64,000 nucleotides of DNA from Amycolatopsis marina (GCF_900111885.1 NZ_FOKG01000004.1:174164-238163); one strand, 5' to 3'. Positions 51,601-59,377 are shown, numbered from the stretch's first letter. The notes: generated by a model from the sequence alone, not told the origin. Numbers and translations: made by a program.

Positions 51601-52223
51601 TCGGTGTCGCCCTCGCAGTACTTGCGTCCCGGCGCCGTCACGCGCACGACGTCGGCGTCGGTGCTCAGCACCGAGGTCGGCACCACGGTGAACTCAGTGG
51701 CACCTGGTGGCTGCCACGCCAGGGTGAGTTGCTGGTCGTAGTGCGCCTCGAAGTACTCGATCCGCAACGCGTGGTAGCCGGGCGTCAGCGTGACGACGCC
51801 GTCCTTCGGCTCCGCCGCGTGCAGGCCGTCGTGGTCGATGACGAGCTGGTCGTCGATGTACAGCCGCGAGCCGTCGTCGCTGATCAGGCGGAAGGTGTAG
51901 TCGCCCTCGTCGGGGATGTTGATGTTGGCGACGACGTGCGACAGGAAGTTGTCCTCGAACCCGAACTCACCCGCGCTGCTGAAGTCGATCACCGGCATCA
52001 ACTTGTCGACATTGGGCGTGCTGCCGGACTTGAGCTGACAGATGCGTTCCAGCGACTGACGCAGGTCGAAGGTGCGCAGCGTCACCCCTGGTTCCTGAGG
52101 TGGCACATCGTCGGCCTGCGCGGCAGCGGTTGGCGCGCCGACGACGGCGATTGAACCGAGAAGGGCGACCCCGAGGAGCCCGACCAGGCTCCTCCGGCAT
52201 CTCTGCAGCGTTCGCGACGGCAT
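48624..52223 (-). CDS. Secreted multidomain protein: PA14, sorbosone-dehydrogenase-like propeller, CBM, DUF1080 and two Ig-like domains
   Basis: This is a 1199-aa protein. The ATG follows a perfect AAGGAGGA. A signal peptide (about 1-38, LVGLLGVALLGSIAVVGAPT, then AAAQA) targets it outside. In order: PA14-like sugar-binding domain (about 85-205; IPDEGDYTFRLISDDGSRLY), a beta-propeller of the PQQ-dependent sugar dehydrogenase type (about 230-560; GLRTPNGMGWGPEGELFVMD) and a linker of beta segments. Then come a CBM6/35-like module (about 680-810; VFYEAEEARLEG), a DUF1080 domain (about 815-1010; ITLFDGGDQSEWLYTDG, NSGVYMQERYEIQILDSFGD) and two tandem Ig-like repeats with TATVAENG and ELSVRYSGDE. 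DUF1080 proteins include 3-keto-disaccharide hydrolases. It converges on the trehalose genes. A carbohydrate-processing role is likely; the substrate is unproven. Confidence 0.82.
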   Translation of the reverse strand: MPSRTLQRCRRSLVGLLGVALLGSIAVVGAPTAAAQADDVPPQEPGVTLRTFDLRQSLERICQLKSGSTPNVDKLMPVIDFSSAGEFGFEDNFLSHVVANINIPDEGDYTFRLISDDGSRLYIDDQLVIDHDGLHAAEPKDGVVTLTPGYHALRIEYFEAHYDQQLTLAWQPPGATEFTVVPTSVLSTDADVVRVTAPGRKYCEGDTDTPGDGLPLDSVNPNYTLTDLRPEGFQPMVAAMDWTEDDQLVVVTSGSVSPGGPVENPEPGEVFLLDNVTGATGPDEVTVTKVASGLLNPMGVAVVDGSIYVSERDRLTELTTDADGDGLLEHATVTEWPYGGNFHEFAFGLLHDEENFYVNLSVAINQGGATTDPQPAENRGTTIKVNRETGEVSYVAGGLRTPNGMGWGPEGELFVMDNQGGWLPSSKLLHVKQDRFFNHYTNPDGPFDDNPVTQPVLWLPQNEIGNSPSNPVTLEEGPFAGQLLFGDVTYGGLQRASLEKVHGEYQGAVFRHSAGLEAGVNRTVIGPDGAIYVGGIGEGGNWSEPGKLKYGLQKLAPSGENTFDMKSMSATEDGFRIEYTQPLSAEAVENIAQSYKVEQWRYVPTPDYGGPKVDEETLTVAAAEVSADGKTVTLDIDGLKRGRVVHLQSPRPFAAANGQELWNTEAWYTLNAIPGEQPDTTQVFYEAEEARLEGSARVDNDHAGHSGVGFVAGFGQPGASTTMRVEVDKEGGYDVGLRYSNGPNPFTGDKTVSIYVNGEKARQTTLPSTVTWKEWATKKERLNLRAGANTIEYRVDSDDTGHVNLDLISVREPGERITLFDGGDQSEWLYTDGRTAGWKNVDGDAMEVAGGDLRTKEAFGDYRMHVEFKVPQLPPDVTGQDRGNSGVYMQERYEIQILDSFGDDTLDNNEAGSIYLQKPPDVNAATAPETWQSYDIEFRAARFDDAGNKTEDARVTVVWNGVTVHDDVAITGPTGGSIPEGPFTGAIRLQDHGNPVQFRNIWLEPIEQATTSVTATPAQLTYGQESTVDVMVESENPVSGSVELLDGDRVLGTATVAENGAAAVTMPGTALVPGNHELSVRYSGDEANLPAVGAVAVEVAKASTGVTGDTARIPFRHDSSIDLTITSAVPVSGTVELLHRGRLVATATVAENGTVSVTIPDRALKPGRYELSVRYSGDELNAPAEGTVEVQVGKAKVIR

Positions 52224-52366
52224 CTGCTTCCTCCTTGAAAGTCGATCGTGGCGACGGCAGTGGCCTCCATCACACGATCGATACTTTCTCACAGAACCAT
52301 CAAAAGCTAGATCTCGTTACACAAAAGTTTGCTCAACGAGCTCACAAGTACCGAGGTGGACGACAG

Positions 52367-52396
52367 TTATCCACAGACGGCACGGGGTTACCCACA
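52367..52396. promoter_or_regulatory. Two DnaA-box-like sites between radA and the secreted-protein gene
   Basis: TTATCCACA (52367-52375) is a perfect consensus DnaA box and TTACCCACA (52388-52396) a one-mismatch box in the same orientation, 21 bp apart. They lie in the 260-bp gap upstream of the secreted-protein gene. No dnaA or dnaN genes are near, so this is not oriC; it could bind DnaA as a regulator or titration site, or be chance. Confidence 0.4.
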
Positions 52397-52402
52397 GCTA
52401 AA

Positions 52403-52425
52403 GCCGCCACCCGGCGAGTGGCGGC
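52403..52425. terminator. Second hairpin downstream of radA
   Basis: GCCGCCAC-7 nt-GTGGCGGC, an 8-bp perfect stem following the first terminator on the minus strand. Confidence 0.45.
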
Positions 52426-52437
52426 CCTGCTCAGAAC

Positions 52438-52460
52438 GTCCCCAATGCCACATTGGGGAC
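52438..52460. terminator. Hairpin terminator after radA
   Basis: GTCCCCAATG-CCA-CATTGGGGAC: a 10-bp perfect stem with a 3-nt loop, 24 bp beyond the radA stop codon on the minus strand. Confidence 0.7.
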
Positions 52461-52483
52461 ATGCCCGAAGCGCACGAGCGCGT

Positions 52484-53893
52484 TCAGCGCAGTGGGACGT
52501 GGCGGACCGCGTTGATGGCGGCGCCCAGGTTGTCCACCTCGAGCGCGCGGATGCCCTGGGGAAGCGGACCTGGGTCCGGCGGCACGATCGCGTGGGTGAA
52601 GCCCATCCGCACGGCTTCCGCCAGCCGCCTGCCGACGCCGGTGACCCTGCGGATCTCCCCCGCGAGCCCCACCTCGCCGATCGCCACCAGTCGCGGCGAC
52701 AGTGCGACGTCACCCGCTCCCGACCAGACGGCCAGCGCCACCGCGAGGTCGATCGCGGGTTCGGTGATCTTCATGCCGCCGACCGTCGCCGCGTAGACGT
52801 CCTGCTCGCCGACCTTCAGCCCGCCCCGCTTCTCCAGCACGGCCAGCACCATGCCGACCCTGGCCGAGTCGAGCCCGCTGACCGCGCGCCGCGGCTGGGC
52901 CAGGCTCGACTTCGCCACCAGCGCCTGCACCTCGGCCAGCAGCGGACGCTTGCCCTCCACCGTGACGGTGATGGCCGTTCCCGGCACAGCCTCTGCGTGC
53001 CGGTTCAGGAACAACCCGGAAGGATCCGGTACGCCGACGATGCCCTCGTCACGCAGTTCGAAACAGCCGATCTCGTCGGCGGGCCCGAACCGGTTCTTCA
53101 CGCCGCGCACCATGCGCAGGGTCGAGTGCCGGTCACCCTCGAACTGCAGGACGACGTCCACCAGGTGTTCGAGCACCCGCGGGCCGGCCACTGATCCGTC
53201 CTTGGTCACGTGGCCCACCAGCAGCACGGGCAGCCCGCGTTCCTTCGCCAGCGCGACCAGGCCCGCGGTGACCGCGCGAACCTGGGTGACCCCGCCAGGG
53301 GCCGAGTCGGCCAGTGGAGAGGCCATGGTCTGCACGGAGTCGACGATCAGCACACCCGGCTTGACGTCGTCCACGTGGGCGAGCACGGCCGACAGGTCGC
53401 TCTCGGCGGCGAGATACATCTGGTCGTGCACGTTGCCGGTGCGCTCGGCGCGCAACCGCACCTGACCCGCGGACTCCTCGCCGGTGACGTACAACGAAGG
53501 CCCGAACTCGCCGTCCTGCCGGAGTTCACGACGACCCGGCTCCGGCTCCGCGCCGGCAGCCCAGCGATAGGCCACTTCGAGCAGCAATGTCGACTTGCCG
53601 ACTCCAGGCTCGCCTGCCAGCAGCACCACCGCACCGGGAACCAGCCCGCCGCCGAGGACCCGGTCCAGTTCCGGGACTCCCGTGCTCCGCGCCCGCGCGG
53701 CCTCGACATCGACCTCGCCGATGGGCCTCGCCGGGGCACTCGGCGCTCCCGCTGCGATCCTCGCGATCGCGGGCCGGGCGTCCCCACGCTCCTCGATGGA
53801 TCCCCAGCCGTGGCACTCCGGGCACCGCCCGACCCATTTGGCGACCTCGTAACCGCACTCGCCGCAGCGGTACGTCGTCCCCTTCTTCGCCAT
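52484..53893 (-). CDS. radA: DNA repair protein RadA
   Basis: This is a 469-aa RecA-like branch-migration ATPase. An N-terminal C4 zinc finger (CGECGYEVAKWVGRCPEC, residues 10-27) precedes the RecA core: Walker A GEPGVGKST (about 94-102), Walker B VLIVDSV and the RadA-specific KNRFG motif in VRGVKNRFGPADE. A C-terminal Lon-protease-like domain with LSPRLVAIGEVGLAGEIRRV follows. RadA processes recombination intermediates. The position beside the lpqE-like lipoprotein and carD matches the mycobacterial arrangement. The frame and length are complete. Confidence 0.95.
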   Translation of the reverse strand: MAKKGTTYRCGECGYEVAKWVGRCPECHGWGSIEERGDARPAIARIAAGAPSAPARPIGEVDVEAARARSTGVPELDRVLGGGLVPGAVVLLAGEPGVGKSTLLLEVAYRWAAGAEPEPGRRELRQDGEFGPSLYVTGEESAGQVRLRAERTGNVHDQMYLAAESDLSAVLAHVDDVKPGVLIVDSVQTMASPLADSAPGGVTQVRAVTAGLVALAKERGLPVLLVGHVTKDGSVAGPRVLEHLVDVVLQFEGDRHSTLRMVRGVKNRFGPADEIGCFELRDEGIVGVPDPSGLFLNRHAEAVPGTAITVTVEGKRPLLAEVQALVAKSSLAQPRRAVSGLDSARVGMVLAVLEKRGGLKVGEQDVYAATVGGMKITEPAIDLAVALAVWSGAGDVALSPRLVAIGEVGLAGEIRRVTGVGRRLAEAVRMGFTHAIVPPDPGPLPQGIRALEVDNLGAAINAVRHVPLR

Positions 53894-53979
53894 GGATCAG
53901 ACGCTAGTCACCGGGTCCGACAACGCGTGGCGGCGGTCGCGCACATCTACGCCGGTCGGCTCGGCTCGCAGGCTCACTC

Positions 53980-54636
53980 TCAGTGGCTGCTCGAGGAGTC
54001 CTCGTGCTCCCCGTGCTCCTCGGTCACCCTGGAGTGGGTCGGGGCGCCAACGGGCATGTCCACCGTGACCGAGCCCGCGTTCTTGAACGTGAAGGTGACG
54101 GGAACGCTCTGACCTGGCCAGATCTCCCTGGTCAACTGCTCCAGCACGATGCTCGCGTGCCCCACCTGGTCGTCCACCTGCTCCTCGCTGGGCGGCGGGA
54201 CCGAGGCGGACTGGGGCAGATCGGCGTTGACGTCCTCGCCGATCGGGCCGATCACCAGGGTGCTGCGCTGGACGACGTCACGGTCACCCTGTACCGAAAC
54301 GTTGCCCGCCGCCTCCGAGGTCACCGAGACGAGTTCGTCGTCGGTGGCGCCCTCATTCACGATGACCAACTCCGCGATGGCCTGCGAACCCGACGGGTAG
54401 TAGTAAACGGGCTGACCCGACTCCGTGGTGGACACGGCCTCGGGGAAGACCAGCTCCGCGTCGCGGATGGCGAGCGTGCCTGCGTTGGCCGCCGCACCGT
54501 TGATCGCGGCCTCCTGGGTGTCGGTCTGGGTGATCTGCCCGGCACCGCATCCAGCGATGAACAGGACTGCACCGAGACCGGCCACGACCGAGCTCATCCT
54601 GCGCGAGCCCAGCGCGCGACGATTCTGCTGCCTCAC
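53980..54636 (-). CDS. lpqE: LpqE-like lipoprotein
   Basis: This is a 218-aa exported lipoprotein: n-region with several Arg, hydrophobic stretch LGAVLFIAGC with the acylated Cys in the lipobox IAGC (C30). The mature domain is a single beta-sandwich with VYYYPSGSQAIAELVIVNEG and VPVTFTFKNAGSVTVDMPVG. The C-terminus is His/Glu/Ser-rich (EEHGEHEDSSSSH) and could bind metal. The fold recalls the PCu(A)C copper-binding lipoproteins. Location between radA and carD matches mycobacterial lpqE (between Rv3583c and Rv3585). The GTG start follows AGGAAGG. The function is unknown. Confidence 0.8.
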   Translation of the reverse strand: MRQQNRRALGSRRMSSVVAGLGAVLFIAGCGAGQITQTDTQEAAINGAAANAGTLAIRDAELVFPEAVSTTESGQPVYYYPSGSQAIAELVIVNEGATDDELVSVTSEAAGNVSVQGDRDVVQRSTLVIGPIGEDVNADLPQSASVPPPSEEQVDDQVGHASIVLEQLTREIWPGQSVPVTFTFKNAGSVTVDMPVGAPTHSRVTEEHGEHEDSSSSH

Positions 54637-54946
54637 GGTCTTCAGCCCTTCCTAGCTACTCCACGACCCTGCTCGCGAAGGGTAGCCGGGCGGCCGATCA
54701 CCTCCGGCACGTGGTCGTCATTGCGGGCGAGCGGCGCAGGAATTGTGAGATCGAATGGTCCTTAGTGGATTGCAACACGCACGCCGAGACGATTCGCCGT
54801 CACCTGCGTGAGTATGGAGAAATCGGGTTTGTCAACCCCCATCCAGAGCAGGATTAGGCCACTGACCTGCAAGGACGATCGCGGGCCGCTAGGTACGCAC
54901 TCTCGTCGCGTGCTAAGCTGGATGTAGCGAAAGGGGCAGAGGACAC
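54637..54946. other. 310-bp divergent promoter region of lpqE and carD
   Basis: No gene is supported here. Near the carD side, TGCTAAGCT (about 54908) is a possible extended -10 (TAAGCT), and the ribosome site AGGGGCAGAGGA precedes the ATG. I see no riboswitch or strong hairpin. Confidence 0.4.
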
Positions 54947-55438
54947 ATGGTTTTCAAGGTCGGAGAGACCGTCGTCTACCCGCACCACGGTGCCGCACTC
55001 ATCGAGGCAATCGAGACCCGCGTGATCAAGGGCGAGGAGAAGAAGTACCTCGTCCTCAAAGTCGCGCAGGGGGACCTGACGGTCCGCGTGCCTGCTGACA
55101 ACGCCGAGATCGTCGGCGTACGTGATGTCGTTGGCCAGGACGGTCTGAACCGCGTTTTCGACGTGCTGCGTGCTCCCCACACCGACGAGCCCACGAACTG
55201 GTCTCGACGGTACAAGGCCAACCTCGAGAAACTCGCCTCCGGCGATGTGAACAAGGTGGCCGAAGTGGTGCGCGACCTCTGGCGGCGAGAGAAGGACCGC
55301 GGCTTGTCCGCTGGTGAGAAGCGGATGCTGGCCAAGGCGCGACAGATACTGGTGAGCGAGCTCGCACTCGCCGAGGGCACTGACGAAGGCAAGGCCGAAG
55401 TGCTGCTCGACGAGGTTCTGGAAACCGCAACAGTCTGA
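54947..55438 (+). CDS. carD: CarD-family RNA polymerase-binding transcription regulator
   Basis: This is a 163-aa protein. The N-terminal Tudor-like RNAP-interacting domain starts [20 protein letters not shown], and the C-terminal helical DNA-binding domain contains [20 protein letters not shown] (about 106-125), which includes the conserved Trp that wedges the open-complex bubble. CarD stabilises RNAP-promoter open complexes and controls rRNA transcription in actinobacteria. It begins the carD-ispD-ispF gene set, as in mycobacteria. Identity is essentially certain. Confidence 0.96.
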   Translation: MVFKVGETVVYPHHGAALIEAIETRVIKGEEKKYLVLKVAQGDLTVRVPADNAEIVGVRDVVGQDGLNRVFDVLRAPHTDEPTNWSRRYKANLEKLASGDVNKVAEVVRDLWRREKDRGLSAGEKRMLAKARQILVSELALAEGTDEGKAEVLLDEVLETATV

Positions 55439-55479
55439 CCCGGGCTTCGAGACATCGCGAAGCGACGGCGTACAGACAG

Positions 55480-56193
55480 GTGAGGGCTGCGCAGGGCTGC
55501 GACACCGCTGTCGTCGCGCTGGTCCCTTACGACAGGGATGACCGGGCTCCGGCCGTGGAGTCAGCTGCGCTGGCTCACGTTCGGGACGAACCCGTCCTGG
55601 TTCACACCCTCCGGGGCCTGCTCGGCTCCGGAGTCGTGGACCGGGTGGTGCTTGCGGTACCTCCGGCGGACTCGCCCGACCACTCGGCGTATGCCGGCTG
55701 CGTCGCGGCGCTCGAATCCGCCGGCACCCGCCTGGCACAAGTGCACTGCGGCGCCGGCCGCACCCACGCGGTGCGGTCGGCGTTCGCCGCACATCTCCTG
55801 GACGACGCCGACGTCGTGCTCGTGCACGACTCCACCAGGCCGTTCGTCCCGCCATCCGTGCTTCGGTCGGTGGCCGCCGCCGTTCGAGCCGGCGCCCCCG
55901 CCGTGGTTCCGGTGGAAGCCGTCACCGACACGATCAAGGTCGTCGCCGACGGCACCATACGGTCCACTCACGACCGCTCCGGTTTGCGATCGGTACAGAG
56001 TCCCCACGGCTTCTCCGCAGCGGAACTACGGCGCCGGGTCGCCGCGGACGGCCCTGGCCTGGATGATGCTGTGTCCGACGCCACAACCGTCGCAGGTCAT
56101 CCGCATGCCGTACGGCTGAGCACCCCGTTCGACATCACCGTCGCCGAGGCGTTGCTCGCCGACGAACAACACCAGGCCGGAGGGCACCAGTGA
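55480..56193 (+). CDS. ispD: IspD-position protein (2-C-methyl-D-erythritol 4-phosphate cytidylyltransferase family) with degenerate active site
   Basis: This is a 237-aa protein with the IspD fold and place (carD-ispD-ispF). Many family blocks are recognisable: [16 protein letters not shown] (about 107-122), [13 protein letters not shown] (about 145-157), [15 protein letters not shown] (about 169-183) and [12 protein letters not shown]. The CTP-binding loop is lost, however: where IspD has PAAGxGxRxx...PK it reads [17 protein letters not shown] (about 18-34), removing the glycines, the catalytic Arg and the Lys. The late Lys of the FKIT/IKVT motif is Asp (FDIT). No frameshift restores the motif. 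IspD normally makes CDP-methylerythritol in the MEP isoprenoid pathway; this protein may be inactive, altered, or complemented by another copy. It overlaps ispF by 4 bp. Confidence 0.8.
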   Translation: MRAAQGCDTAVVALVPYDRDDRAPAVESAALAHVRDEPVLVHTLRGLLGSGVVDRVVLAVPPADSPDHSAYAGCVAALESAGTRLAQVHCGAGRTHAVRSAFAAHLLDDADVVLVHDSTRPFVPPSVLRSVAAAVRAGAPAVVPVEAVTDTIKVVADGTIRSTHDRSGLRSVQSPHGFSAAELRRRVAADGPGLDDAVSDATTVAGHPHAVRLSTPFDITVAEALLADEQHQAGGHQ

Positions 56194-56684
56194 GAATCGG
56201 TCAGGGCGTGGATGTCCACCCCGTCGAGGCGGGCAGGCCGTGCTGGATCGCGGGTCTGTTGTGGCCCGGCGTCGACGGCTGCGCCGGGCACTCCGACGGA
56301 GACGTCGCGGCACACGCACTCTGTGACGCACTGCTGTCGGCCGCGGGGCTCGGTGACCTCGGCGCTGTGTTCGGCACCGGCGATCCGCGCTGGGCGGGCG
56401 CGCACGGCGCGGAACTGCTCGCCGAGGCGCAGCGGCGCATCGAGGCGGCCGGCTACCGCGTGGGTAACGCCGTCGTCCAGGTGATCGGCAACGCGCCGCG
56501 CATCGGCACTCGCCGTGCGGAGGCCCAGCAGACGCTGAGCCTTGCCGCTGGCGGTCCGGTAAGCGTTTCCGGCACCACCAGTGACGGGCTCGGGCTGACC
56601 GGGCGCGGCGAGGGCGTCGCCGCTGTGGCCACCGCTCTGCTGTTCCCCTTGGACGTCGCTGATGCGAGCACCACGGCGGGTTGA
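56190..56684 (+). CDS. ispF: 2-C-methyl-D-erythritol 2,4-cyclodiphosphate synthase
   Basis: This is a 164-aa IspF. Metal ligands Asp and His sit in GQGVDVHPV (about 4-12) and the second His in [19 protein letters not shown] (about 33-51). The substrate loop [17 protein letters not shown] is slightly altered from the usual FPDTDP. The end [19 protein letters not shown] is typical. It forms MEcPP from CDP-ME 2-phosphate in the MEP pathway. The GTG start overlaps the ispD stop (GTGA). Unlike its neighbour, its active-site residues are kept. Confidence 0.93.
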   Translation: MRIGQGVDVHPVEAGRPCWIAGLLWPGVDGCAGHSDGDVAAHALCDALLSAAGLGDLGAVFGTGDPRWAGAHGAELLAEAQRRIEAAGYRVGNAVVQVIGNAPRIGTRRAEAQQTLSLAAGGPVSVSGTTSDGLGLTGRGEGVAAVATALLFPLDVADASTTAG

Positions 56685-56688
56685 GCAC

Positions 56689-56694
56689 TAGCCT
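56689..56694 (+). promoter_or_regulatory. -10 hexamer of a leaderless promoter (F420/PPOX gene)
   Basis: TAGCCT lies 7 nt before the ATG, with no ribosome site between. Confidence 0.5.
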
Positions 56695-56701
56695 CGCGCT
56701 C

Positions 56702-57097
56702 ATGACCGTGAAATTCAACGAGGCCGTACGGGGACTGCTCGACGGCAAGAACTTCGCCACCGTTGCCACCGTGAACCCCGACGGAGGACCGCAATCCTCG
56801 GTCGTGTGGGTCAAGCGCGATGGCGACACGCTGCTGTACTCCACGACCAGGGGCAGGCGTAAGGAACTCAACCACCGGCGGGATCCGAGGATCAGCGTGT
56901 CGATCTTCGAGACGGAGAACCCGTACAACTACGTCGAGATCCGGGGCACCGTCGAGCTGACCGAGGAGGGCGGCCGCGAACTGATCGACGAGCTGTCGAA
57001 CAAGTACGGCGGCAAGGACTACCCCGCCGAGGCCGAGGGCACCGTGCGGATCGTCGTCCGGGTGATCCCGGAGAAGATCACCGGCTTCTCCGCCTGA
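56702..57097 (+). CDS. PPOX-class, probably F420-dependent oxidoreductase
   Basis: This is a 131-aa split-barrel flavin/deazaflavin-binding protein. The order KNFATVATVNPDGGPQSSVV, LLYSTTRGRRKELNHRRDPR and NYVEIRGTVELTEEGG is that of the Rv1155-like FDOR-B group, many of which bind F420. The ATG is preferred over an upstream TTG because it gives the family N-terminus and a -10 hexamer sits 7 nt upstream. It is inserted between ispF and cysS relative to the mycobacterial order. The substrate is unknown. Confidence 0.83.
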   Translation: MTVKFNEAVRGLLDGKNFATVATVNPDGGPQSSVVWVKRDGDTLLYSTTRGRRKELNHRRDPRISVSIFETENPYNYVEIRGTVELTEEGGRELIDELSNKYGGKDYPAEAEGTVRIVVRVIPEKITGFSA

Positions 57098-57199
57098 CCC
57101 GCCCACCCGTCACCCGACCACCCCCCCTGAACGCGGCACTACGTGCCCACCCGCCCACCCGTCACCCGACCACCCCCCTGAACGCGGCACCACGTGCCC
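57097..57199. repeat. Two tandem 51-52-bp direct repeats in the intergenic region
   Basis: Copies are 57097-57148 and 57149-57199. Each runs from ACCCGCCCACCC to ACGTGCCC and contains CTGAACGCGGCA. They differ by one C in a C-run and one T/C. A third partial start (ACCGTCACCCGG) follows. The first copy begins within the stop codon of the F420/PPOX gene. Confidence 0.85.
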
Positions 57200-57222
57200 A
57201 CCGTCACCCGGCCATCACCCCG

Positions 57223-57228
57223 TAGTGT
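57223..57228 (+). promoter_or_regulatory. -10 hexamer of a leaderless promoter (HAD hydrolase)
   Basis: TAGTGT lies 7 nt before the GTG start, with no ribosome site. Confidence 0.5.
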
Positions 57229-57235
57229 TTGGGGC

Positions 57236-57922
57236 GTGACCATCGAGGCTGTTCTTTTCGACTTCTCCGGCACGCTGTTCCGTCTCGAGCAGGACGAGAC
57301 GTGGTTGGACCACCTCACCGACTCGGGTGGCGATCCGCTCGACGTGGAGGCACAGACCGAGCTGATGCGGCGAATGACCGCGCCGGTCGGCAAGGTCGTG
57401 GACCTCTCCGCTGATCACCAGCACGCGTGGGAGAACCGCGACCTCGACCCTGAGCTGCACCGCAAGGTCTACCTCGAGGTGCTCCGGCAGTCCGGGGTGC
57501 CGCAGGTCGAGCAGGCGAAGGCCCTCTACGACCGGCTGATCGATCCCAGTCAGTGGACGCCGTATCCGGACACCGCGGACGTGCTGAAGGGGTGCGCGGA
57601 CCGAGGCCTGCCCGTCGGCGTGCTCAGCAACATCGCGTTCGACATCCGGCCCGCGTTCACCGAGCGCGGCCTGGACGCGTTCATCAAGGAGTTCGTGCTC
57701 TCCTTCGAGGTGGAAGCGATCAAACCGGACCCGGCGATCTTCCGTACCGCCTTGGACCGGCTGGGCGCCTCCGCTGAGCGGACCCTGATGGTCGGCGACA
57801 GCGCCGAGGCCGACGGAGCGGCCGCCGACCTGGGCTGCGCGTTCGCGCTGGTGGAACCGTCCCCGACCAGCCAGCGGACGGACGGGCTGGTCACCGCGCT
57901 GCGCACGCACAACGTGCTCTAA
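57236..57922 (+). CDS. HAD-superfamily hydrolase
   Basis: This is a 228-aa HAD phosphatase-like protein. Motif I is DFSGTLF (residues 8-14), with Asp as nucleophile and Ser in place of the usual second Asp; motif II Ser in GVLSNIAFD, motif III Lys in EAIKPDP and motif IV GDSAEADGAAA. A helical cap lies between motifs I and II. The DxS variant occurs in actinobacterial HAD proteins but may reduce phosphatase activity. The GTG start is chosen for its -10 element and because the longer frame runs into the direct repeats. The substrate is unknown. Confidence 0.83.
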   Translation: MTIEAVLFDFSGTLFRLEQDETWLDHLTDSGGDPLDVEAQTELMRRMTAPVGKVVDLSADHQHAWENRDLDPELHRKVYLEVLRQSGVPQVEQAKALYDRLIDPSQWTPYPDTADVLKGCADRGLPVGVLSNIAFDIRPAFTERGLDAFIKEFVLSFEVEAIKPDPAIFRTALDRLGASAERTLMVGDSAEADGAAADLGCAFALVEPSPTSQRTDGLVTALRTHNVL

Positions 57923-57970
57923 GCGTCGCGCACTTGCTGGCCTTCACTGCACCCTGGCTGAGGTGACCCG

Positions 57971-57976
57971 TACCAT
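57971..57976 (+). promoter_or_regulatory. -10 hexamer of a leaderless promoter (cysS)
   Basis: TACCAT lies 6 nt before the GTG start of cysS, which lacks a ribosome site. Confidence 0.5.
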
Positions 57977-57982
57977 TTCAGG

Positions 57983-59371
57983 GTGGTCCTACACCTATAC
58001 GACACAGCGGCCAGAGACGTGCGGGAGTTTCACCCCGCTCGCAGCGGAACTGCGTCCATGTACGTGTGTGGTGCCACCGTCCAGGGAGTTCCGCACATCG
58101 GCCACGTCCGTGGTGCGCTGAACTACGACGTGCTGCGCCGCTGGCTCATCCACAGTGGACTCGACGTGCTCATGGTGCGCAACGTCACCGACATCGACGA
58201 CAAGATCCTGGACAAGGCCGAATCGGCAGGCAGGCCTTGGTGGGAGTGGGCGGCCACACATGAGCGCGCGTTCGAGGACGCGTACGAGGTGCTCGGCTGC
58301 CTGCCACCGTCGATCACGCCGAGGGCCACCGGGCACATCACCCAGATGACCGAGCTGATGCAGCGGCTGATCGACACCGGGCACGCCTACGCCGCCGACG
58401 GCAACGTCTACTTCTCCGTGGCCTCGTTCGCCGGTTACGGCGCCCTGTCCGGACAGCGGCTGGACGACGTCCAGCAGGGGGAGAACCAGGCGACCGGCAA
58501 GCGCGACCCGCGGGACTTCACGCTCTGGAAGCGTGCCAAGCCCGGCGAGCCGTCCTGGCCGACGCCGTGGGGTCCGGGCAGGCCGGGATGGCACCTGGAG
58601 TGCTCCGCGATGGCCACCAACTACCTGGGCGCCGAGTTCGACATCCACGGCGGCGGGGTCGATCTGGTGTTCCCGCACCACGAGAACGAGCGGGCGCAGT
58701 CGCACGCGGCCGGTGACGGGTTCGCCCGCTTCTGGCTGCACAACGCGTGGGTGACCCTCTCCGGCGAGAAGATGTCGAAGTCGCTCGGGAACACCGTGGC
58801 CATCCCCGAGATGCTGCGCCGCTACCGCCCAGTGGAACTCCGGTACTACCTGATCCAGCCGCACTACCGCTCGACCATCGAGTATTCCGACGGCGCACTG
58901 TCGGAGTCGGCGCAGGGGTACCGGCGGATCGAGCAGTTCCTGCGCCGCGTCGCGGGAACGGTCGACGAACTGGGCGTTGGCGAGGTGCCGGCCGACTTCG
59001 CATCCGCCATGGACGACGACCTCGGCACCCCGCAGGCATTCGCCGTGCTGCACAACACTGTGCGCGACGGTAACGCCGCCTTGGACAACGCCGACACCAC
59101 GAAGGCGCTGGAACTGGCCACGGCGGTGCGGGCGATGGCCGGGGTGCTCGGCGTCGACCCGTTGTCGGCGACCTGGGCGGAGAGTTCGGGCGGCGACACC
59201 GGCGTCCGGCAGGCGCTGGCCGTGCTGGTCGAAGGCATGCTCGAACAACGGCAGCAGGCGCGAGCCGATCGTGACTTCGCCCGAGCGGACGCCGTGCGAG
59301 ATCAGTTGCAGGGCGCCGGGATCACGGTGGAAGACACCGCAAACGGTCCTATGTGGACTATTAAGGACTGA
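57983..59371 (+). CDS. cysS: Cysteinyl-tRNA synthetase
   Basis: This is a 462-aa class I synthetase. The HIGH signature is in [19 protein letters not shown] (about 33-51) and the KMSKS loop in [13 protein letters not shown] (about 257-269). The zinc site is supplied by the Cys in MYVCGATVQ and by [12 protein letters not shown] and [11 protein letters not shown]. The C-terminal DALR and anticodon-binding parts are complete. It charges tRNA-Cys; the mycothiol enzyme MshC is a paralogue but is shorter and lacks this C-terminus. The GTG start is probably leaderless. It is followed after 6 bp by rlmB, as in mycobacteria. Confidence 0.95.
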   Translation: MVLHLYDTAARDVREFHPARSGTASMYVCGATVQGVPHIGHVRGALNYDVLRRWLIHSGLDVLMVRNVTDIDDKILDKAESAGRPWWEWAATHERAFEDAYEVLGCLPPSITPRATGHITQMTELMQRLIDTGHAYAADGNVYFSVASFAGYGALSGQRLDDVQQGENQATGKRDPRDFTLWKRAKPGEPSWPTPWGPGRPGWHLECSAMATNYLGAEFDIHGGGVDLVFPHHENERAQSHAAGDGFARFWLHNAWVTLSGEKMSKSLGNTVAIPEMLRRYRPVELRYYLIQPHYRSTIEYSDGALSESAQGYRRIEQFLRRVAGTVDELGVGEVPADFASAMDDDLGTPQAFAVLHNTVRDGNAALDNADTTKALELATAVRAMAGVLGVDPLSATWAESSGGDTGVRQALAVLVEGMLEQRQQARADRDFARADAVRDQLQGAGITVEDTANGPMWTIKD

Positions 59372-59377
59372 GGAACA

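Noticed and set aside
48807..52154. Very long open frame on the plus strand opposite the secreted protein gene (over 1100 codons)
   Set aside because: It is the antisense shadow of a high-GC gene: no ribosome site, no recognisable domain, and low-complexity Arg/Val/His-rich text, while the minus strand has signal peptide and domains.
52367..52396. Chromosomal origin of replication at the DnaA boxes
   Set aside because: Only two boxes, no AT-rich unwinding element, and no dnaA, dnaN or recF genes nearby.
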